Assembly (NCBI GenBank): GCA_021805885.1
Contig: JAJZDR010000014.1
Coordinates: 1-6,006, forward strand
Length of the DNA stretch: 6,006 nucleotides
Source of the DNA: a bacterium
GTDB taxonomy: Bacteria; Patescibacteria; Dojkabacteria; JAKAPS01; JAJZLI01
Direction: 5' to 3'
Shown: positions 1-4,848 of the stretch, piece after piece
How the letters are laid out: every line of letters starts with the position of its first letter
How positions within the stretch are numbered: position 1 is the first letter of the stretch
Position numbers and translations under genes: made by a program
Notes under the pieces: model-generated
Told to the model about the DNA's origin: nothing
Database searches by the model: none
Seen by the model: only the letters and a program-made list of their open reading frames with translations

Positions 1-285
1 ATTGAAAATTAAGTCCAGCTTATCTTTTCTAAGTTGCAATGGCAAAGATAAATGCATCCAAAAAAGTCTATTTTTTATATATTTGAATTTTATATTTTTG
101 AAATTTGATTTATATAGATGATCTCCATCTAGATGGTCTTCATCTAGATGGTTTATATATACAGTGAAATTAATATTTGTATACTTATCAAACTCTTTTA
201 GGATACTTAGGGTATAATTTTCAATCCCTGTTTCTTCCCTATTTAGTATATCTTTTGCTATTATACCTACATTATATTTATTCAT
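1..285 (-). CDS. Glycosyltransferase, GT4-like, N-terminal fragment (runs off the left edge)
   Basis: The minus strand is open from an ATG at 285-283 through the window edge, giving 95 codons; the C-terminal, nucleotide-sugar-binding half is missing. The protein begins MNKYNVGIIAKDI, a first Rossmann beta strand, followed by TGIENYTLSILKEF at about residues 19-32. This matches the glycine-rich 'GI..Y...L...L' signature near the start of GT-B family 4 glycosyltransferases. Residues 82-95 (LSLPLQLRKDKLDL) resemble the 'lP..l.....D.....' segment before the 'PeGxlP' region of these enzymes. Family members transfer sugars to lipid or surface polysaccharide acceptors at the cytoplasmic face of the membrane; the specific substrate cannot be told. 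Residues about 51-63 (HLDEDHLDGDHLY) are a tandem repeat, described separately. I see no Shine-Dalgarno before the ATG. The gene diverges from tRNA-Lys. Family assignment is fairly secure, function only general. Confidence 0.75.
   Translation of the reverse strand, partial: MNKYNVGIIAKDILNREETGIENYTLSILKEFDKYTNINFTVYINHLDEDHLDGDHLYKSNFKNIKFKYIKNRLFWMHLSLPLQLRKDKLDLIFN
111..155. repeat. 15-bp tandem repeat, about 3 copies, palindromic core
   Basis: Units lie at 126-140 and 141-155, with a degraded third at 111-125 (11 of 15 bases match the 126-140 unit). Each of the two good units carries the perfect 10-bp palindrome CATCTAGATG, at 126-135 and 141-150. The repeat is in frame in the minus-strand glycosyltransferase and encodes HLDED-HLDGD-HLYKS, so it lengthens the protein by five-residue steps without breaking it. 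Confidence 0.8.
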
Positions 286-340
286 TTGATCTTTGGTTTA
301 GATTCTAATCCCTTGTAAATAAAGCATACTATATGAGACA

Positions 341-370
341 ATTATAGATCAATGTGAGGGTATAGCTCAA
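341..370 (-). promoter_or_regulatory. Candidate sigma70-type promoter for the glycosyltransferase
   Basis: On the minus strand a perfect TATAAT (346-341) is preceded, with an 18-base spacer, by TTGAGC (370-365), a four-of-six match to the -35 consensus. A start near 334 would give a leader of roughly 50 bases to the ATG at 285. The -35 element would lie inside the D-arm region of the divergent tRNA-Lys gene. TATAAT arises easily by chance in DNA this AT-rich, so this is only a candidate. Confidence 0.35.
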
Positions 371-427
371 TGGTAGAGCATCAGCCTCTTAAGCTGTTGA
401 TTCTGGGTTCGACTCCCAGTGCCCTCA
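356..427 (+). tRNA. tRNA-Lys(CTT)
   Basis: A full cloverleaf folds by eye. The acceptor is GAGGGTA with TGCCCTC (one G-U pair). The D stem is GCTC/GAGC with loop AATGGTA. The anticodon stem is TCAGC/GCTGT, with a T-T mismatch at pair 27-43. The loop CTCTTAA puts CTT at 388-390, reading lysine AAG. The T arm is CTGGG-TTCGACT-CCCAG. The discriminator is A73, as expected for lysine, and no CCA is encoded, so the end must be added by a nucleotidyltransferase. It converges with the minus-strand tRNA cluster only 34 bases downstream. I found no convincing promoter in 286-355 in this direction. Confidence 0.95.
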
Positions 428-445
428 AGTGATGCGCTAATTATA

Positions 446-461
446 TTTTAAATATTTAAAA
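446..461. terminator. AT-only 16-bp perfect palindrome between convergent tRNA genes
   Basis: TTTTAAATATTTAAAA reads the same on both strands and fills the gap between the 3' ends of tRNA-Lys (plus) and tRNA-Arg(TCG) (minus). On the minus strand the tRNA acceptor stem is followed at once by a T run, so the site could act as a weak two-way terminator. It has no G-C pair, so a stable hairpin is unlikely and the call is tentative. Confidence 0.3.
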
Positions 462-536
462 AGCACCTAGAGAGATTCGAACTCCCGACATTCTCGTCCG
501 AAGCGAGATGCTCTATCCAGACTGAGCTATAGGTGC
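462..536 (-). tRNA. tRNA-Arg(TCG)
   Basis: The cloverleaf on the minus strand has acceptor GCACCTA/TAGGTGC, fully paired. The D stem is GCTC/GAGC with loop AGTCTGGATA. The anticodon stem is TCTCG/CGAGA, fully paired. The loop CTTCGGA gives anticodon TCG (501-499), reading arginine CGA and probably other CGN codons. The T arm is GGGAG-TTCGAAT-CTCTC with one G-U pair. No CCA is encoded. The base after the acceptor stem is T, an unusual discriminator for a bacterial tRNA-Arg, where A or G is normal. It is the last of three minus-strand tRNAs, 7 bases after tRNA-Arg(TCT). Confidence 0.93.
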
Positions 537-543
537 AAATAAT

Positions 544-616
544 CGCTCTCGGCAGGATTCGAACCTGCACTCTTCTCCTTAGAAGGGAGTTGCTTTATCC
601 ATTAAGCTACGAAAGC
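544..616 (-). tRNA. tRNA-Arg(TCT)
   Basis: The cloverleaf has acceptor GCTTTCG/CGAGAGC with one T-G pair. The D stem is GCTT/AAGC with loop AATGGATA. The anticodon stem is ACTCC/GGAGA, with an A-A mismatch at 27-43. The loop CTTCTAA gives TCT (583-581), reading AGA and AGG. The T arm is GCAGG-TTCGAAT-CCTGC. G73 is acceptable for arginine and CCA is not encoded. AGA is a frequent arginine codon in the protein genes of this window, so this is probably the main arginine acceptor. It lies 13 bases after tRNA-His. Confidence 0.95.
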
Positions 617-629
617 ATAATATTTATGG

Positions 630-703
630 GGTAAATGGTGGGGTTTGAACCCACGACCTACCGCTCCACAGGCGGTCGCTCTACCAACTGAGCTACATTC
701 ACC
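630..703 (-). tRNA. tRNA-His(GTG) with encoded G-1
   Basis: The cloverleaf has acceptor GTGAATG/CATTTAC with one G-U pair. The D stem is GCTC/GAGC with loop AGTTGGTA, and the anticodon stem is ACCGC/GCGGT. The loop CTGTGGA gives GTG (669-667), and the T arm is GTGGG-TTCAAAC-CCCAC. The base before position 1 is G (703) and the discriminator is C (630). This gives the G-1:C73 pair that is the identity mark of bacterial tRNA-His. CCA is not encoded. It is the first tRNA of the minus-strand cluster, 51 bases below the DUF192 stop. Confidence 0.96.
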
Positions 704-724
704 ATCAACTTCAAAGATCTCTTA

Positions 725-754
725 ATTCTAACATAAAATATCTGAAAAATTAAA
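725..754 (-). promoter_or_regulatory. Possible promoter of the His-Arg-Arg tRNA cluster
   Basis: On the minus strand TAGAAT (730-725) is a five-of-six match to the -10 consensus and would start transcription about 15 bases before tRNA-His. The -35 side offers only TTTAAT (754-749) at an 18-base spacing, a weak match. The tRNAs could equally be read through from the DUF192 gene upstream on the same strand. No terminator hairpin is visible in 704-754. Confidence 0.3.
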
Positions 755-1369
755 TTATAGAGATATATTCTCCCCTATTTTTATATTGTATGTATTTACA
801 AATTTAGGTGTAACTTCTATCACATATTTTGAATTATATTTCGGATAAAGAATTTTACAATAAATTCCTGTGCATGGTTGTGCTTTGATTATTTGGTTAA
901 TAGTTAGATTATTTGATATAAACAGCATATCCAAAGGAATTAGAGTATTTGCCATCCAGAAAGGATGAATTTTATAGTTTTTAAAATAGAAAATCATACC
1001 TTTGGATCTAGATCCCAAGGATCCAGATCCTTGAGCTGTGGGCATAGTTTTTAAATACATTAATCCTGCATTCTGTTGTTTTTGTGTAGATGCTTCCATT
1101 AGGGATATATTTATTCCATTAATTTGCATTACCTTTGAAGATTCGGTTGATCTTAAATCGAATGCCTCAGTTTTAGTTATAACATTACCATCAGTATTTT
1201 TATCTACATACAGATTCCCATTTCTATATATAGATGTTGGTGGATTGGTTGTAACTTTATTAGATTTGTGATTTTGGTTTATATAAACAAGGAATAATAC
1301 CACTAATATGACAACAAATGGTATAGAACTATATTTTGCAATTAAATAAAAAAATTGTCTATTTCCCAT
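755..1369 (-). CDS. Membrane-anchored DUF192 family protein
   Basis: This is 204 residues from ATG 1369-1367 to TAA. A single hydrophobic helix at about residues 16-30, after a short segment with R4 and K12, is either an N-terminal membrane anchor or an uncleaved signal, putting the rest outside. A polar linker (about 31-78) leads to the DUF192 domain (about 80-204). The domain shows NAGLMYLKTMP, then KGMIFYF, HPFWMANTLIPLDMLF (135-150) and PCTGIYC with C166 and C171. It ends in a ...YVIEV...IKIGE tail. The W-M-x-N-T-x-I-P-L-D core and the paired cysteines are the hallmarks of the family. The biochemical role of DUF192 is not established. A Gly/Ser-rich insertion (GSGSLGSRSK, 114-123) between two conserved blocks is encoded by a palindromic repeat. 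No Shine-Dalgarno precedes the ATG. The gene diverges from pyrG and lies upstream of the tRNA cluster. Confidence 0.85.
   Translation of the reverse strand: MGNRQFFYLIAKYSSIPFVVILVVLFLVYINQNHKSNKVTTNPPTSIYRNGNLYVDKNTDGNVITKTEAFDLRSTESSKVMQINGINISLMEASTQKQQNAGLMYLKTMPTAQGSGSLGSRSKGMIFYFKNYKIHPFWMANTLIPLDMLFISNNLTINQIIKAQPCTGIYCKILYPKYNSKYVIEVTPKFVNTYNIKIGENISL
1004..1033. repeat. 15-bp-spaced palindromic repeat inside the DUF192 gene
   Basis: Two 12-base copies, 1004-1015 (GGATCTAGATCC, a perfect palindrome) and 1019-1030 (GGATCCAGATCC), differ at one base and start 15 bases apart. In addition, 1016-1023 and 1026-1033 (CAAGGATC / GATCCTTG) form an 8-bp inverted repeat around a 2-base centre. 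The block is in frame and encodes the Gly/Ser-rich stretch between the GLM and KGM motifs of DUF192. Confidence 0.8.
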
Positions 1370-1403
1370 ATATAATAGAGTCTATCACATATTTTGTATA
1401 AAT

Positions 1404-1432
1404 TTGACAAAAAGTGTTTTTTACATTATCCT
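1404..1432 (+). promoter_or_regulatory. Promoter of the pyrG-dcd-glyA-folD operon
   Basis: A perfect -35 TTGACA (1404-1409) is followed, after exactly 17 bases, by TATCCT (1427-1432). TATCCT matches four of six -10 positions, including the key first A and final T. Initiation about seven bases on would fall near 1439, leaving about five bases before the pyrG ATG at 1444. The same -35 bases read TTGTCA on the minus strand (1410-1405), so they could also contribute to the divergent DUF192 promoter. Confidence 0.55.
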
Positions 1433-1443
1433 CTCATCATTGT

Positions 1444-3075
1444 ATGAAGCTAATATTTATTTCTGGAGGTGTAATCTCTGGAATTGGAAAAGGAATAACT
1501 GCAGCATCTTTGGGATTGCTTCTTGAAAAGCAGGGATATAAGGTCTCCTTTTTAAAGTGTGATCCTTATATAAACATTGATGCTGGTACTATGAACCCAA
1601 TAGAACATGGGGAGGTTTTTGTCACAGATGATGGATATGAAATGGATATGGATGGTGGTCATTATGAGAGGTTTATGGGAATATCAGTTTCAAAAGTTAA
1701 TGCTATCACTACAGGTCAAATATATTCCAAGGTTATTCAAAATGAACGTAATTTAAAGTATGACGGTGCTTGTGTAGAAGTGATTCCTCATATACGAGAT
1801 GAAATTGTTTCAAGAATAGGAGAAGCATATAACCATGACGAGATTTTAATAATAGAAATAGGAGGAACGATTGGTGAATATCAAAATGATATATATTATG
1901 AGGCTGAAAGATATCTAAAAAGGAAGTTAAAAGAAGATCTTTTACATATACATATATCATATCTTCCCGTACCAAAAAGTATAGGGGAAATGAAAACAAA
2001 ACCCACACAACAATCTGTTATGCATCTTAATCAAAGAGGTATATTCCCCGATATAATTGTTGGAAGATCAGATTCACCAATTGATAAACTGAGGAGAAAA
2101 AAAATTGCGGTTGCAACTAATGTAGAAGAAGATTGTGTATTTTCAAATACAGATGTATCAAGTATTTATAAGGTTCCGTATAATTTTTATCTACAAAAAT
2201 TAGATATAAAAGTATTGGATTTCCTTAACCTTAAATCTAAGGATGTTGATATGGAAGATTGGAAGGCACTTATATCTTCTATAGATACAGATTATAAAAA
2301 AACTATAACAATAGGGATGGTTGGAAAATATCATATGAGTGGTTCTTTTTCTCTAGAAGATGCCTATGTATCAGTTGTAGAATCGATTAAAATTGCATGT
2401 TGGAGTGAAAAAATTAATTTTAAAATAAAATGGTTAGATTCCGAAAATATCAATATGAAGGTTCTTAAAACTTGTAATGGAATTATTGTTCCAGGAGGAT
2501 TTGGGAAACGAGGTATAGAAGGAAAAATTAAGGCAATTAGATATGCTAGGGAAAATAATATCCCATATTTTGGTCTTTGTTATGGTATGCAACTTGCAAC
2601 AGTAGAATTTGCAAGAAATGTTATTGGTCTTAAAAAAGCTAATTCAGAGGAAGTAAATCCTAAAACTCCAGATCCTGTTATTCATATTATGCCTGATCAA
2701 GAAAAAAAATTACTAGTTAAAGATTATGGAGGAAGTATGAGATTAGGTGCTTGGGAATGTATTCTTTCAAAAAATACTCTAGTATATAAGGCGTACAAAA
2801 AAGATAGAATCTCAGAACGTCATAGGCACAGATATGAATTTAACAACAAATATAGAAAGGTTTTTGAAAAATCAGGGGTTGTATTCAGTGGTCTTTCACT
2901 AGATTCCAAACTTGTTGAGATAATGGAACTTAAAGACCATCCATTCTTTGTAGGAGTACAATTTCATCCAGAATTTAAATCAAAACCTTTATTTCCTCAT
3001 CCTTTGTTTGTTGAATTTATTTCAAATTGTATAAAAAATAAAGGGGGTGAAACTCAAGATGATACTATCAGATAG
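1444..3075 (+). CDS. pyrG: CTP synthase (glutamine-hydrolysing)
   Basis: It converts UTP, ATP and glutamine to CTP in the cytoplasm, the last step of pyrimidine nucleotide synthesis. From ATG 1444 the protein has 543 residues, close to the usual 530-560. The N-terminal amidoligase domain (about 1-265) has the P-loop GGVISGIGKG (8-17, K16), DPYINIDAGTM (40-50), EHGEVFVTDDG, HYERF, EIGGTIG and the UTP-binding KTKPTQ. The C-terminal class I glutamine amidotransferase domain (about 285-540) has PGGFG, nucleophile C379 in GLCYGMQ, RLGAW, ERHRHRYE and the catalytic pair H508 and E510 in FHPEF. GEYQN after GGTIG and Y in GLCYGMQ (most bacteria have L) are forms I recall from Patescibacteria. A GTG at 1414 is in frame, but it lies inside the promoter spacer and would add ten unconserved residues. 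The family begins at the 'KxIFxxGG' strand, so ATG 1444 is preferred. The gene overlaps dcd by 17 bases. Confidence 0.96.
   Translation: MKLIFISGGVISGIGKGITAASLGLLLEKQGYKVSFLKCDPYINIDAGTMNPIEHGEVFVTDDGYEMDMDGGHYERFMGISVSKVNAITTGQIYSKVIQNERNLKYDGACVEVIPHIRDEIVSRIGEAYNHDEILIIEIGGTIGEYQNDIYYEAERYLKRKLKEDLLHIHISYLPVPKSIGEMKTKPTQQSVMHLNQRGIFPDIIVGRSDSPIDKLRRKKIAVATNVEEDCVFSNTDVSSIYKVPYNFYLQKLDIKVLDFLNLKSKDVDMEDWKALISSIDTDYKKTITIGMVGKYHMSGSFSLEDAYVSVVESIKIACWSEKINFKIKWLDSENINMKVLKTCNGIIVPGGFGKRGIEGKIKAIRYARENNIPYFGLCYGMQLATVEFARNVIGLKKANSEEVNPKTPDPVIHIMPDQEKKLLVKDYGGSMRLGAWECILSKNTLVYKAYKKDRISERHRHRYEFNNKYRKVFEKSGVVFSGLSLDSKLVEIMELKDHPFFVGVQFHPEFKSKPLFPHPLFVEFISNCIKNKGGETQDDTIR
3042..3049 (+). promoter_or_regulatory. 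Strong Shine-Dalgarno site for dcd
   Basis: AGGGGGTG ends nine bases before the ATG at 3059 and contains the GGGTG core complementary to the 16S tail. It lies inside the end of pyrG and decides the dcd start: the alternative in-frame GTG at 3047 overlaps the site itself. This is the only clear Shine-Dalgarno at a start codon in the window. Confidence 0.75.
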
Positions 3076-3616
3076 AGATATATTAAATGAACTAAAAAAA
3101 GGGGATCTCAAGATAACTCCATTTACAAAGAATTCTATACAACCGTCATCTTATGACCTTCATATATCGTCTAAATTTTTAATTTTTAAAAACGCTAATA
3201 CTCCATATATAGATGTTAAAGAAGATATAGATAATACAGAAATTGTGGATGTGAAAACCCATGGGTATTTTTTTCTACATCCTGGTGAATTTATACTCTC
3301 ATCTACTCTAGAATATGTAGAAATACCAAATTATCTTGTGGCTAGAATTGAGGGTAAATCATCGTTAGGAAGGATTGGACTTATAGTTCATGCTACAGCA
3401 GGTTTTGTTGATCCTGGATTCCATGGTACTTTAACTTTAGAGATGACAAATTTAATAAACACACCTATAAAAATATATACAGGTATGAAAATATCTCAAC
3501 TGGCATTTTTTACTATGACCTCCCCTTCCAAAAAACCGTATGGAGAGTATAATAATAAATATAACGGTCAAAAAGATCCAACTAAAAGTCATTATTTCAA
3601 AGATTTTATTAAATAA
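3059..3616 (+). CDS. dcd: dCTP deaminase, probably the bifunctional dUMP-forming type
   Basis: It deaminates dCTP; the bifunctional subgroup also cleaves the triphosphate and yields dUMP and pyrophosphate directly. The protein is 185 residues of the trimeric dUTPase fold. It opens with MILSDRDI, the usual family start, and continues through QPSSYDLH (28-35), GKSSLGRIGL (99-108), HATAGFVDPGFHG (111-123) and TLEMTN with presumed catalytic E128. The C-terminal tail has PYGEYNNKYNGQKDPTKS. In E. coli Dcd the segment after the conserved TA reads HRIDPG. Here it reads GFVDPGF, as in the bifunctional enzymes of Mycobacterium tuberculosis and, in related form (GWIDAGF), Methanocaldococcus. I therefore infer direct dUMP formation, which would remove the need for a separate dUTPase in this route. 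The start overlaps the end of pyrG and the stop is two bases before glyA, so translation is probably coupled. Family sure, bifunctionality likely. Confidence 0.93.
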   Translation: MILSDRDILNELKKGDLKITPFTKNSIQPSSYDLHISSKFLIFKNANTPYIDVKEDIDNTEIVDVKTHGYFFLHPGEFILSSTLEYVEIPNYLVARIEGKSSLGRIGLIVHATAGFVDPGFHGTLTLEMTNLINTPIKIYTGMKISQLAFFTMTSPSKKPYGEYNNKYNGQKDPTKSHYFKDFIK

Positions 3617-3618
3617 AA

Positions 3619-4848
3619 GTGAGAGATAAAGAAATAGAAGACCTTATTTTCAAAGAAGGTAAAAGACAGGATAATGTTATAGAGCTTATAGCTTCTGAAA
3701 ATTACGTATCTAAAGATGTAAGGGAAGCTCAAGGTTCAGTACTTACTAATAAATATGCTGAAGGATACCCTGGTTCAAGATATTATGGCGGGTGTTTAGT
3801 TGTTGATGAAATTGAAAATATGGCAATCAGGAGGGCCAAGGAGCTCTTTAATGTGTCATTCGTTAATGTCCAGCCTAATAGTGGATCGGGGGCAAATTTA
3901 GCCGTATACTTTGCTCTTTTAAAGCCCAAAGATAGAATACTTGGGATGAGTCTTAAAGATGGAGGACATCTTACACATGGATCTAAAGTTAATTTTTCAG
4001 GGAAGCTTTTCAATTTTTCCTCCTATGGAGTAAACTCTGACGGATATATAGATTATGATGAAGTTTTAAAGATTGCTCAAGATATAAAACCTAAAATGAT
4101 TGTTTGTGGGGCATCTGCTTATTCAAGATCAATAGACTTTAAAAAATTTAGGGAGATAGCAAATAATGTTCATGCATATCTTTTTGCCGATATATCACAT
4201 ATAGCAGGACTTGTTGCAACAGGACTTCATCAATCACCAGTTGATTATGCAGATATTATATCTACAACTACACATAAAACTCTGCGTGGACCAAGAAGTG
4301 CCATTTTAATGACTAATAAAGAAAATATATTTAATCTAATCCAAAAGTCTGTATTCCCTGGATTTGGGGGAGGACCCATGATTCATACTATAGCCTCGAA
4401 AGCAATCGCATTCAATGAAGCTTCTTTATCTTCGTTTTTAAAATATCAAGAACAAGTGCTTTTAAATTCTAAACATCTGGTGGATGCAATGTTAAAGAGA
4501 GGATTTAGTGTAGTATCAGGAGGAACTGATAATCATATGTTTGTAGTAGACCTTACGAATTTTAATATTACTGGAAGTGAGGCCCAAGATTTATTAGACT
4601 CAGTCAATATTGCTGTTTCCAAATCTACTATACCAAAAGATAGTAAAGGTCCAAATGTTGCAAGTGGTATAAGGATAGGTACTCCTTCGGTAACATCACG
4701 TTTTATGAGAGAAAGAGAAATGGAAAAGATAGCTGAATTTATACTAGATTCAATAAAAAATAGAGATAATATAAAAACACTTGGTAGAATTAAAGATAGT
4801 GTTATAAAATTAACAAAAGAATTCGCAATCCCAGATTACTATGAATGA
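3619..4848 (+). CDS. glyA: Serine hydroxymethyltransferase
   Basis: This PLP enzyme interconverts serine plus THF with glycine plus 5,10-methylene-THF. It has 409 residues, near the usual 410-420. Fold type I landmarks appear in order: IELIASENYVS (21-31), TNKYAEGYPGSRYYGG (43-58), SGSGANLAVY (88-97), GGHLTHGS (115-122), and ADISHIAGLV (190-199; D191 should bind the PLP ring nitrogen). Then come STTTHKTLRGPR with Schiff-base lysine K220, FPGFGGGP (246-253), GGTDNH (301-306) and GIRIGTP with R352 for the substrate carboxylate. Oddities are FGGGP where Gln normally precedes GGP (G250), SAYSR for the usual SAYPR, and KDGGH for the usual xHGGH. The start is GTG at 3619. An in-frame TAA at 3610-3612 excludes longer forms, and no Shine-Dalgarno is visible two bases after dcd. 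It ends in TGA, immediately followed by TAA, and overlaps folD by eight bases. Confidence 0.96.
   Translation: MRDKEIEDLIFKEGKRQDNVIELIASENYVSKDVREAQGSVLTNKYAEGYPGSRYYGGCLVVDEIENMAIRRAKELFNVSFVNVQPNSGSGANLAVYFALLKPKDRILGMSLKDGGHLTHGSKVNFSGKLFNFSSYGVNSDGYIDYDEVLKIAQDIKPKMIVCGASAYSRSIDFKKFREIANNVHAYLFADISHIAGLVATGLHQSPVDYADIISTTTHKTLRGPRSAILMTNKENIFNLIQKSVFPGFGGGPMIHTIASKAIAFNEASLSSFLKYQEQVLLNSKHLVDAMLKRGFSVVSGGTDNHMFVVDLTNFNITGSEAQDLLDSVNIAVSKSTIPKDSKGPNVASGIRIGTPSVTSRFMREREMEKIAEFILDSIKNRDNIKTLGRIKDSVIKLTKEFAIPDYYE

Noticed and set aside
356..427. tRNA-Lys 3' end as a phage or island attachment site
   Set aside because: I found no second copy of the tRNA 3' end in the window and no integrase gene nearby.
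1038..1271. Plus-strand open frame of 77 codons
   Set aside because: It is antisense to the DUF192 domain, whose conserved motifs are clear on the other strand. The frame has no recognisable domain.
1414..1443. Ten-residue N-terminal extension of PyrG from GTG 1414
   Set aside because: The extension is not part of the family N-terminus, and the GTG falls between the -35 and -10 of the likely promoter.
1733..2008. Minus-strand open frame of 91 codons
   Set aside because: It lies wholly inside pyrG, antisense to the conserved EIGGTIG and KTKPTQ region, and its low-complexity Phe/Leu/Tyr content is typical of a reverse-frame shadow.
3047..3058. Earlier in-frame GTG start for dcd
   Set aside because: The GTG overlaps the Shine-Dalgarno that serves ATG 3059, and the family begins MILSD at that ATG.
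3783..4013. Minus-strand open frame of 76 codons
   Set aside because: It is antisense to conserved glyA sequence, with no start context or domain.
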